6,352 nt of DNA from NCBI GenBank assembly GCA_019422905.1, contig JAHZCM010000114.1:1-6352 (forward strand), given 5' to 3'. Shown piece by piece: positions 1-5,295 of this stretch. Numbering within the stretch: the stretch's first letter is position 1; each line of letters starts with the position of its first letter. The notes below the pieces were generated by a model. The model worked only from the letters and a program-made list of their open reading frames with translations. It did no database searches and had not been told where the DNA came from. The stretch is from Oscillospiraceae bacterium. Its GTDB lineage: Bacteria; Bacillota; Clostridia; Oscillospirales; Acutalibacteraceae. Both the position numbers and the translations under genes were made by a program.

Positions 1-6
1 TATAAT
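1..6 (+). promoter_or_regulatory. possible -10 box for the GH25 gene
   Basis: A perfect TATAAT hexamer sits at the very first bases of the window, about 60 bases before the GH25 start codon. A -35 element would lie outside the window and cannot be checked. The hexamer could equally be chance or part of an upstream gene. Confidence 0.3.
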
Positions 7-66
7 ATCCGTAAAGCCTGTTCCGGGTTATGTGGAATTCCTTACAGAAAGGTAAGTCAAACTGTT

Positions 67-984
67 ATGAAGAATTTTTCTCAACCGCCTAAAAATGATA
101 CGCGTGCTTTTGCTGCAAAGCGAGCCGCTTTTCTTGGAATTGTTGCCGTTTTGCTGGTCGCTGTTGTGGTTCTCTGCGTTTATTCCGCAATCAGCGGCGC
201 TTTGGGGGGCAACACAAGCGCGCCGAATACCGTATCCAGCACGGACAACGGAAAGCTGGTTATTCAGGATCTCTATGAAGGCGAAATTACGATACCGAAA
301 TTCAACGTTCCGGTCAACACATATGATACCGAAAAGTTCAGCAACGACAACGGCCTCGTCACCTATAATGATCCGGATGCGGCGCTTGGCATTGACGTTT
401 CGGATTATCAGGGGGACATCGATTGGGAGACCGTTAAAGAAAGCGGCATCGAGTTTGCCATGATCCGCGCCGGTTATCGCGGCGCGACCCGCGGCGGACT
501 GAACGAGGACAGCAAGTTCCAGCAGAATTACGAGGCCGCCACGGCAGCCGGCATCAATGTGGGCGTATATTTCTTTTCGCAGGCCACGTCTGTTGCGGAG
601 GCCGAAGAAGAGGCCGGCTATGTACTCACTTTGCTTCAGGGCAAAACGCTGACCTATCCGGTTGTGTTTGACTGGGAGGTTGCGGAGGTTGACGGTTCCC
701 GCACGGCCTCAGCCACCGGCGAACAGATTACCAGTTATGCTTCCGCTTTCTGCAAGAAGATCAGCAAGGCCGGTTATACGGCCGGCGTCTATTTCAACCG
801 CAGCCTCGGCTACAACTACTATGATTTGGAGGCTGTCAAGGATTTTGACTTCTGGCTTGCGGAATACCGAACGGTTCCGGCGTTTTATTATGATTTCAAG
901 ATCTGGCAGTATTCCGATAATGCACAGGTAAAGGGAATTGAAACACCTGTGGATATCAACATCAGCTTTAAAAAATACACGTAA
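67..984 (+). CDS. Membrane-anchored GH25 family lysozyme (muramidase-like)
   Basis: A 305-residue protein expected to cleave the beta-1,4 bond between N-acetylmuramic acid and N-acetylglucosamine in peptidoglycan, outside the cell. Residues 1-18 are polar and basic. Residues about 19-42 form one strong hydrophobic segment (signal anchor or uncleaved signal peptide; no lipobox around Cys37). Residues about 45-104 are a low-complexity linker, and residues about 105-305 are the GH25 barrel. Visible family motifs are GIDVSDYQG with Asp110, the FDWE strand end with Asp202 and Glu204 (the usual catalytic acidic pair), WQYS at 280-283 and VDIN near Asp297. The catalytic domain appears complete at about 200 residues, with no C-terminal repeat or cell-wall-binding domain. 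The start is the only Met before the anchor. A GAAAGG at 47-52 lies 14 bases away, so its ribosome binding site is poorly spaced. The gene stands alone and ends in a hairpin terminator. The family call is firm; the physiological role (wall remodelling or lysis of competitors) is not shown by the sequence. Confidence 0.9.
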   Translation: MKNFSQPPKNDTRAFAAKRAAFLGIVAVLLVAVVVLCVYSAISGALGGNTSAPNTVSSTDNGKLVIQDLYEGEITIPKFNVPVNTYDTEKFSNDNGLVTYNDPDAALGIDVSDYQGDIDWETVKESGIEFAMIRAGYRGATRGGLNEDSKFQQNYEAATAAGINVGVYFFSQATSVAEAEEEAGYVLTLLQGKTLTYPVVFDWEVAEVDGSRTASATGEQITSYASAFCKKISKAGYTAGVYFNRSLGYNYYDLEAVKDFDFWLAEYRTVPAFYYDFKIWQYSDNAQVKGIETPVDINISFKKYT

Positions 985-990
985 TGCGAG

Positions 991-1034
991 GCCTGCGCTT
1001 TCTCCGCTTCAAACGGAAGCCGCAGGCTTTTTTT
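991..1034 (+). terminator. Rho-independent terminator of the GH25 gene
   Basis: The arm GCCTGCG (991-997) pairs perfectly with CGCAGGC (1021-1027). The stem can extend through CTT/AAG past a bulged C, with an inner CCG/CGG stem. It is followed directly by seven T (1028-1034). The T run touches the stop codon of the convergent MGMT-family gene. On the minus strand no T run follows the hairpin at once, so it probably terminates only the plus-strand transcript efficiently. Confidence 0.85.
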
Positions 1035-1350
1035 ATTCCTCTGGACCAAACCAGCCGCAGGCTTCCATATCCACGCGGCCGTCCGGCAAGAAAGAAACGC
1101 CTTCCTCCAGCAGCATCTGCCGCTGAACCTCCGGCCCGCCAAAGACATAGCCGGCGCAGAGGGAGCCGTCCTTAAACACAACGCGGTGGCAGGGGATGTG
1201 CGCCGGATCCGGGTTGCGATGCAGGACGAAGCCCACGCCCCGTGCGGCGCGCGGCTTTCCGGCCATGAAGGCAATGCAGCCGTAATTTGTGACCTTGCCC
1301 CGCGGAATTTTCTGTACGGCAAGATAGACATTTTTTGAAAAATCATTCAT
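1033..1350 (-). CDS. MGMT-family single-domain protein (methylated-DNA cysteine methyltransferase-like)
   Basis: A 105-residue protein equal to the C-terminal DNA-binding and active-site domain of O6-alkylguanine-DNA alkyltransferase. It lacks the N-terminal domain found in Ada and Ogt. The family landmarks are IPRGKVTNYG (15-24, with the conserved Tyr23), PRAAR with the arginine finger at Arg37, and IPCHRV with acceptor Cys54. Cys54 is retained, unlike in ATL proteins where it is Trp or Ala, so direct alkyl transfer is possible. Many short MGMT-family proteins of this architecture have no tested activity. The frame stays open upstream to an ATG at 1419, giving 128 residues. The internal ATG at 1350 is preferred because family members begin near NDFFxxVY, and because the extra 23 residues are basic and unconserved-looking. 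A weak AGG (1361-1363) lies 10 bases before it, and a possible -10 box lies at 1423-1428, which would place transcription start inside the longer version. The gene converges on the GH25 gene with no gap beyond the terminator. Confidence 0.85.
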   Translation of the reverse strand: MNDFSKNVYLAVQKIPRGKVTNYGCIAFMAGKPRAARGVGFVLHRNPDPAHIPCHRVVFKDGSLCAGYVFGGPEVQRQMLLEEGVSFLPDGRVDMEACGWFGPEE

Positions 1351-1422
1351 AAAGGATTTACCTGACCCTTTCCGGATTCGGATACAAAAAAGTTTGGATC
1401 TGTCTTTAATTGACTCCATAAA

Positions 1423-1451
1423 ATCTTATCATGTGCGGAGCATAATTACAA
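1423..1451 (-). promoter_or_regulatory. candidate promoter for the MGMT-family gene
   Basis: On the minus strand TTGTAA (1446-1451) and TAAGAT (1423-1428) are separated by 17 bases. Each hexamer matches the sigma-A consensus at four of six positions. Transcription would start near 1416, about 65 bases before the preferred start codon at 1350. This is a modest match, supported mainly by its spacing and position. Confidence 0.35.
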
Positions 1452-1535
1452 TAGCCTTTTAATGAATTGAACAAGGCGTATTGAGCAAAGGAGATGAAGC
1501 AAAATGCTGTTCAGATCGGGATAACCGGCATTGTC

Positions 1536-1564
1536 TTTACAAAGCTGCAAAATTAAATTATAAT
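1536..1564 (+). promoter_or_regulatory. sigma-A promoter of the esterase gene
   Basis: TTTACA (1536-1541) and a perfect TATAAT (1559-1564) are separated by exactly 17 bases, with an A/T-rich spacer. Transcription should begin near 1571, giving a leader of about 23 bases with a GGGAG ribosome binding site (1581-1585) eight bases before the ATG. Nothing that looks like an operator palindrome overlaps it, which suggests constitutive expression. Confidence 0.75.
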
Positions 1565-1593
1565 GAAACAAAGACATTTCGGGAGTTGATGAT

Positions 1594-2421
1594 ATGGCCA
1601 TTATCGAAGTCAATTTTATTTCAAAGTGCCTGATGCGCACCGTTACGTTCAACGCGATTATTCCCGCCGACAAGTTCGGGGCTCAGGCGGACGAAGCCGG
1701 GCAGAAGCCTTTTAAAACGCTGTATTTGCTTCACGGTATATTCGGCAATTATACGGACTGGGTCAACGGCACGCGCATTCAGGCGTGGGCGGAGGCAAAC
1801 GATCTTGCGGTTATTATGCCTTCCGGCGAAAACCGCTTTTATCTCGACGATGAGAAAAGCGGCGAGCTGTACGGCGAATTTATTGGCCGGGAGCTTGTGG
1901 AATTTACAAGGAAGCTGTTTCCGCTTTCCCGGAAGCGCGAGGACACCTTTATCGCCGGGCTTTCGATGGGCGGCTACGGCGCACTGCGCAACGGCTTAAA
2001 ATATGCCGAGACATTCGGCTGCGTTGCGGGACTTTCCTCTGCGCTGATTTACGGCGGCCTCAACGGTTCAGACAACAGTGCGCCGATTTTTACTTTCCGG
2101 CGCAATTATTACGAAGCGATCTTTGGTGATTTGGAGCATGTCGTCGGCAGCGATAAAGACCCGAAGGCGCTGATCCAGACGCTGAAGGCCGAGAATCGTC
2201 CGATTCCCAAAATGTATATGTGCTGCGGCACGGAGGATTCACTGATCGAGCCCAATCGCGACCTGCGGGATTACCTCTTGGAAAACGGTGTGGATCTTAC
2301 CTACGAGGAGGGGCCGGGCAAGCACGACTGGGTCTTTTGGGACACATACATCAAGAGAATTCTCGAATGGCTGCCGCTTGGCGAAGCGGCGTCGGGTATC
2401 AACAGCGGCAATGTTCTTTAA
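1594..2421 (+). CDS. Esterase D / S-formylglutathione-hydrolase-like serine esterase
   Basis: A 275-residue cytoplasmic alpha/beta hydrolase of the esterase-D superfamily, whose members include tributyrin esterases, acetyl-xylan/feruloyl esterases and S-formylglutathione hydrolase. There is no signal peptide or membrane segment. The oxyanion-hole motif LLHG is at 45-48. The nucleophile elbow GLSMGGYGAL is at 122-131 with Ser124. The likely acid is Asp215 in CGTED, and the likely catalytic His244 lies in GKHDWVFWD, a typical family C-terminal motif. All three triad positions are present and the length is normal. The start at 1594 has a GGGAG ribosome binding site at eight bases and a strong promoter just upstream. 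The gene is monocistronic: a divergent gene lies to its left and a convergent one to its right. The natural substrate cannot be read from the sequence. Short-chain acyl or sugar-acetyl esters are the usual ones for clostridial relatives, and a thioester role is less likely without formaldehyde-oxidation neighbours. Confidence 0.88.
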   Translation: MAIIEVNFISKCLMRTVTFNAIIPADKFGAQADEAGQKPFKTLYLLHGIFGNYTDWVNGTRIQAWAEANDLAVIMPSGENRFYLDDEKSGELYGEFIGRELVEFTRKLFPLSRKREDTFIAGLSMGGYGALRNGLKYAETFGCVAGLSSALIYGGLNGSDNSAPIFTFRRNYYEAIFGDLEHVVGSDKDPKALIQTLKAENRPIPKMYMCCGTEDSLIEPNRDLRDYLLENGVDLTYEEGPGKHDWVFWDTYIKRILEWLPLGEAASGINSGNVL

Positions 2422-2456
2422 CCGTTGAAAAATTCCGGCAGCAAGAGATAAAATCG

Positions 2457-2515
2457 GCACCCTGTTTGTCAAACTGTAAATCCGCCTGACGATAAACAGG
2501 GTGCTGTTTTCGTTT
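2457..2515. terminator. Bidirectional terminator shared by the esterase and Mbeg1-like genes
   Basis: An 11-base perfect stem is formed by GCACCCTGTTT (2457-2467) and AAACAGGGTGC (2494-2504). An inner GTCA/TGAC pairing (2468-2471 with 2487-2490) extends it past a three-base bulge. On the plus strand it is followed by TGTTTTCGTTT (2505-2515). On the minus strand it is followed by CGATTTTAT (2448-2456). T-rich tracts on both sides, and its position between two convergent stop codons, indicate use in both directions. Confidence 0.85.
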
Positions 2516-2531
2516 GTAAGCCTGGCAAACT

Positions 2532-3632
2532 TTACGGCTTTATCAGCCCGGAGGGCTTGGGAAGCCTTGAAAGATTTTTCACGGCGTAGCCCGCCAGATG
2601 CCGGATCGTCAGAAGGAGAAAATCTCTTGTTTCCGGGTCGAGCTTTGCGGCAGCGTCCCGCATGGCAACGAGCCTTTTTTGAATATCGGAGCCAAGGTCA
2701 AAAACATTGTTGATTTCTCCGGCGGACAGAATGCCATAGAGGGCGTCCACAAAGCGCTCGCGTTCTGCAATGCTCATGCCTGCAATCCACGCATCCAGCG
2801 TATCGTTCATATACGCCGCACCGGATGTGATTTTTTCCAGTGTGTGGAAAGCGCCGTCCTCGATCACCCAGGAAAAAGGATCATGCTGCATGATGCCGAC
2901 CTGTCGGCTTTCCACGACCGTGTACGCGTCGTGACTTTCGAGAAGCATTCCGATCACAGAGGATTGCGGAATCGTCTTTTGAATGCGGGACTGTATCTGC
3001 CTGTATCCGGGGGATTCCAGCACATTGCGGCTGAACCCAGGGCCATCATGCGAATAAACGGCGGTTATGCGCTTCTGTACGGCCGGCTCGCACATGGCGG
3101 CCGCATAGATCGCGAGATTTCCGCCTTTGGAGTGGCCACAGACCATCAATTTCCCGGGAAATGCATTGCCAATCCGGTTCAAATAGGCGACGGCGTCCGC
3201 CTGTGCGGGAACAAAGGGAAGATAGGCCATATTAAAATCTTCCTTCCAGCCGATCAGCGTGGCGTCCGTACCCCGAAAAACAACGCAGGCGTGGCGCTCA
3301 TCCGGATAGAAGGTAAAAGCGGCAAACTGCTCCTCCTGCTGGTCGCTCGATTTCTCCGAAAAGTCCCCTGCGTAAGCGCTCCGAAAACGCGGGCTGGCTG
3401 CCAGCGCGACGAGAAGCCGCTTGTTGCTCGGGGTATCCCGCACATCTCGAAATAAGTCTTCAAAAGCCTCCGCGTGCAGAAAATCGCGGATCTGAATTTT
3501 TTCCTCAGGTGCAAGGACAGCGTTCAGGTGGACATAAGACAGCTCTGAAAGAACCAGACTGTCCACCTCGCTGAAAGGCTTTTCACGAAAGGTGCGCATG
3601 GTCTGCTCTGTATATTCAATAATATTCGCCAT
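2532..3632 (-). CDS. Mbeg1-like (DUF2974) alpha/beta-hydrolase, lipase-like
   Basis: A 366-residue protein with no signal peptide or membrane helix, resembling the Mbeg1-like/DUF2974 family of Firmicutes. The family has a class-3-lipase-like alpha/beta fold but mostly no known substrate. The N-terminal about 90 residues match the family's helical lead-in (DSLVLSELSYV at 24-34). A strand with VVFRGTD is at 117-123, and the nucleophile elbow GHSKGGNLAIYAA is at 166-178 with Ser168. HDGPGF follows at 195-200 with a likely acid at Asp196, and GIMQHDPFSW at 246-255 carries a probable catalytic His250. The last about 100 residues are predicted helical. The triad assignment beyond Ser168 is by motif position only. 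The frame runs open to an ATG at 3716, but the first 28 residues of that version precede the ribosome binding site. ATG 3632 is chosen over ATG 3635 because AAAGGAG lies seven rather than four bases away. Intracellular acyl-ester or lipid hydrolysis is plausible but unproven. Confidence 0.82.
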   Translation of the reverse strand: MANIIEYTEQTMRTFREKPFSEVDSLVLSELSYVHLNAVLAPEEKIQIRDFLHAEAFEDLFRDVRDTPSNKRLLVALAASPRFRSAYAGDFSEKSSDQQEEQFAAFTFYPDERHACVVFRGTDATLIGWKEDFNMAYLPFVPAQADAVAYLNRIGNAFPGKLMVCGHSKGGNLAIYAAAMCEPAVQKRITAVYSHDGPGFSRNVLESPGYRQIQSRIQKTIPQSSVIGMLLESHDAYTVVESRQVGIMQHDPFSWVIEDGAFHTLEKITSGAAYMNDTLDAWIAGMSIAERERFVDALYGILSAGEINNVFDLGSDIQKRLVAMRDAAAKLDPETRDFLLLTIRHLAGYAVKNLSRLPKPSGLIKP

Positions 3633-3639
3633 CATAATT

Positions 3640-3646
3640 CTCCTTT
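3640..3646 (-). promoter_or_regulatory. ribosome binding site that fixes the Mbeg1-like start
   Basis: AAAGGAG on the minus strand lies four bases before the first and seven bases before the second of two adjacent ATG codons (3635 and 3632). The spacing favours the second. It also excludes the longer open frame that would start at 3716. Confidence 0.75.
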
Positions 3647-3804
3647 CAATGACATTTTGGCATGGGGCTGAGCCTGCGCGCTCCACAGGGGACCGACAGA
3701 CGCGAACCCGCGGCAAGAGTATTCACGCGCAAGCGGGCGAGCCAAGCGCGCCCATTTGCGGAATCCGGGAGAAGTGCATCGGCATGTGCGCGCCGTGATT
3801 TCAG
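3647..3804. other. G+C-rich gene-free stretch, leader region of the Mbeg1-like gene
   Basis: This stretch of about 160 bases lies between the tRNA terminator and the Mbeg1-like ribosome binding site. It is richer in G and C than the flanks and full of CGCG-type words. I see no convincing promoter hexamer pair on the minus strand; TTGGCT with AATACT at 16 bases is the best and is weak. One imperfect hairpin stands out: CGCAA (3728-3732) with TTGCG (3756-3760), enclosing GGGCG (3735-3739) with CGCCC (3749-3753). There is no T run after it, so it is not a terminator. The region may be an untranslated leader, or may hold nothing specific. Confidence 0.35.
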
Positions 3805-3844
3805 AAAAAAGTCGGAGCAAGCGATACAAAGCTTGCTCCGACTT
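3805..3844 (-). terminator. Rho-independent terminator of the tRNA-Leu unit
   Basis: On the minus strand a perfect 12-base stem pairs 3831-3842 with 3811-3822, and flanking A/T pairs extend it into the U tract and the CCA end. The loop is eight bases, followed by six T (3805-3810). It begins directly at the 3' CCA of the tRNA, so almost the whole 3' trailer is the terminator. Confidence 0.92.
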
Positions 3845-3926
3845 GGTGCGGGCAACAGGACTTGAACCTGCACACCGAAGTACCAGAACCTAAATCTGGC
3901 GCGTCTGCCAATTCCGCCATGCCCGC
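3844..3926 (-). tRNA. tRNA-Leu, anticodon UAG
   Basis: An 83-base class II tRNA with encoded CCA (3844-3846) and discriminator A. The acceptor stem pairs GCGGGCA (3920-3926) with TGCCCGC (3848-3854). The anticodon stem CCAGA/TCTGG (3895-3899 with 3883-3887) encloses the loop TTTAGGT, with anticodon TAG at 3890-3892, which reads CUA and, by wobble, other CUN leucine codons. A short variable arm with a TTCG loop and a T arm with TTCAAGT follow. The long variable arm and the anticodon both identify it as leucine. It has its own promoter and terminator and is not in a tRNA cluster here. Confidence 0.97.
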
Positions 3927-3943
3927 AAAATACCGACTGGAAT

Positions 3944-3971
3944 ATTATATCGCATTCTGCAAAAAAATCAA
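3944..3971 (-). promoter_or_regulatory. promoter of tRNA-Leu
   Basis: On the minus strand TTGATT (3966-3971) and a perfect TATAAT (3944-3949) are separated by 16 bases, with a run of T in the spacer. Transcription should start near 3937, about ten bases before the mature tRNA 5' end, which is typical for a stable RNA promoter. Confidence 0.75.
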
Positions 3972-3982
3972 GTCCCAAATGA

Positions 3983-4021
3983 AGAAACAGGGCTGCAGCC
4001 GGCAATTGCCGCCAACAGCCC
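3983..4021 (-). terminator. Terminator at the end of the asd-dapA-dapB-ACT operon
   Basis: On the minus strand GGGCTG (4016-4021) pairs with CAGCCC (3990-3995). They enclose the perfect 12-base palindrome CGGCAATTGCCG (4000-4011). A moderately T-rich tail, TGTTTCTTC, follows. The T tract is interrupted, so termination may be partial, and readthrough would enter the tRNA-Leu promoter only about 15 bases further on. Confidence 0.6.
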
Positions 4022-4040
4022 CGCAATTCCATACAGGGCC

Positions 4041-4496
4041 TTATACCACGGCGTTTTCAATGGCCTCCAGCACCGTATCGTAATCCGCTTCCGTAACAAG
4101 AAACGAGATTTCCACCTCAGAAGTTGTAATCAAGCGGATATCCGCATCGCTTGAAGCAATCGCGCTGAATACGCGTGCCGCCATACCGGGCGTATTTTTC
4201 ATCTGCGGATCGTAAACCGAGATTTTGTGGTTTACGCTGCTCACGATTACCTTGATGCCGGTTTCCGTTTTCAACGTATTGGTCAGGGCTAAAACATCGA
4301 TGAGATCGCGGTCGGAAATCGTAAAGGAGAGACCTGCGTTTGCGCCGTGGTTCGGCGGCATGGAAATCATATCGATATTGATATTCAGCTTTGAAATGCG
4401 CTCAAAGACATCCGCCATAAAGGCTGTGGTCGCGGGGCTGCCCTGCAGGGTAACCAGTGTGATGTCGCTGACCGTACTGATTTGCGTTGTACCCAT
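4041..4496 (-). CDS. Stand-alone two-ACT-domain protein, aspartokinase regulatory-domain-like
   Basis: A 151-residue cytoplasmic protein made of two tandem ACT modules (about 10-80 and 90-151). It resembles the C-terminal regulatory half of aspartokinase rather than a whole enzyme. The first module contains ITLVTLQGSP and NINIDMIS, where lysine-sensitive aspartokinases carry their ligand-binding ACT. The second has the pattern KISVYDPQMKNTPGMAARVF at 91-110 followed by IRLITTSEVEISFLV at 120-134, close to the aspartokinase motif in which an Ile-x-x-Ile-x-T-SE-x-x-I-S strand forms the dimer interface. There is no kinase domain before it: the ATG at 4496 has an AAGGA site eight bases upstream and dapB ends only 16 bases away. 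It is the last gene of the asd-dapA-dapB cluster, so it is probably co-translated with the pathway. A sensing subunit for aspartokinase, comparable in size to the B. subtilis aspartokinase II beta subunit, is my inference. It could instead bind another enzyme. Confidence 0.82.
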   Translation of the reverse strand: MGTTQISTVSDITLVTLQGSPATTAFMADVFERISKLNINIDMISMPPNHGANAGLSFTISDRDLIDVLALTNTLKTETGIKVIVSSVNHKISVYDPQMKNTPGMAARVFSAIASSDADIRLITTSEVEISFLVTEADYDTVLEAIENAVV

Positions 4497-4512
4497 TTAT
4501 ATCATCCTTCTC

Positions 4513-5265
4513 TTAAATCATATCCGACATATCGTAAAGGCCGGGCGCTTTACCGCACATGTAAACGGCTGCATTGACTGCGCCGGCCGCAAACAGCTCC
4601 TTGGACTGCGCGGAATGAGACAACGTGATGACCTCGTGGTTGCCCGCAAAAATCACCTCATGCTCGCCGACGATTGTGCCGCCGCGAACGGCATGCAGGC
4701 CGATCTCGTTTTTCTCGCGCTTTTTCCGCTGCGCGTGCCGGTCATATGTGTACTGCGTTTCGCCTTCGATTACGCCGGAGATCGCATCGGCAAGCATAAG
4801 CGCGGTGCCGCTCGGTGCGTCGATCTTCTGGTTGTGGTGCTTTTCAATGATTTCAATATCAAATTGGCGGCCGCGCACCTTGGCCGCCTTCTTGGAAAGC
4901 TCGACCAGCAGGTTAATGCCGAGCGACATGTTTCGCGAGTAAAATACCGGCTGCGTCTGCGCCGCCGTTTTCAGAGCCTCAACCTGCTCCGCACTGTAGC
5001 CGGTCGTACAGAGTACGACCGGAATACCGCCGCGGCATGCCGCATAGCTGAGGATCGGTGTGAGCAGGGAGGGGTGGGAAAAATCGACAATCACATCGAT
5101 TTCTTCCTGGACCTCATCGATATTCGTATATGTGGGGAATGCCATGGAACGGTTGCTCATCAAATCCACGCCGGCCGCAATCACACAGTCCGGGCGGGCT
5201 TCCACCAGCTGCCCGACTACACGCCCCATTTTGCCAAAGCACCCACACAGTAAAATCTTAATCAT
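4513..5265 (-). CDS. dapB: 4-hydroxy-tetrahydrodipicolinate reductase
   Basis: A 250-residue cytoplasmic enzyme that uses NAD(P)H to reduce the DapA product to tetrahydrodipicolinate, the branch compound for meso-diaminopimelate and lysine. The N-terminal Rossmann fold begins MIKILLCGCFGKMG (nucleotide loop 8-14). TTG at 87-89 follows the VVDFSHP-type segment around 60-65. The substrate domain carries the signature EKHHNQKIDAPSGTA (141-155), with His143, His144 and Lys147 matching the catalytic and substrate residues of E. coli DapB (His159, His160, Lys163). GGTIVGEHEV at 195-204 is also typical. The length is slightly under the usual 265-275, which is common in clostridia. It follows dapA by 30 bases with AAAGGAA 12 bases before the ATG (a little distant), and precedes the ACT gene by 16 bases, so it is an operon member. 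Confidence 0.96.
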   Translation of the reverse strand: MIKILLCGCFGKMGRVVGQLVEARPDCVIAAGVDLMSNRSMAFPTYTNIDEVQEEIDVIVDFSHPSLLTPILSYAACRGGIPVVLCTTGYSAEQVEALKTAAQTQPVFYSRNMSLGINLLVELSKKAAKVRGRQFDIEIIEKHHNQKIDAPSGTALMLADAISGVIEGETQYTYDRHAQRKKREKNEIGLHAVRGGTIVGEHEVIFAGNHEVITLSHSAQSKELFAAGAVNAAVYMCGKAPGLYDMSDMI

Positions 5266-5295
5266 TTTTAACGTCTGTTCCTTTCAAAACATGCC

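Noticed and set aside
30..92. A 20-codon open frame overlapping the GH25 start
   Set aside because: No ribosome binding site, overlaps the well-supported gene in another frame, and shows no regulatory codon pattern.
1351..1419. N-terminal extension of the MGMT-family protein to the ATG at 1419
   Set aside because: The 23 extra residues are basic and unlike the family, no good ribosome binding site precedes them, and a candidate -10 box sits immediately upstream of that ATG.
1487..1524. AAAGGAG ten bases before an ATG with a six-codon frame (1504-1524), as a possible leader peptide
   Set aside because: It lies upstream of the esterase promoter, so it would not be in that transcript. It has no attenuator-like hairpin, and the frame is too short to judge.
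2598..3455. A 285-codon open frame on the plus strand
   Set aside because: It is antisense to the Mbeg1-like gene, whose motifs and ribosome binding site are convincing. The plus-strand product has no recognisable domain.
3647..3804. Possible small gene or mobile-element remnant in the G+C-rich stretch
   Set aside because: No inverted terminal repeats, target duplication, transposase-like frame or ribosome binding site could be found. Only composition and one imperfect hairpin stand out.
4225..5253. A 342-codon open frame on the plus strand
   Set aside because: It lies antisense to the clear dapB and ACT genes. Its protein is basic, low in recognisable structure and matches no family I know, as expected for the complement of a G+C-rich gene.
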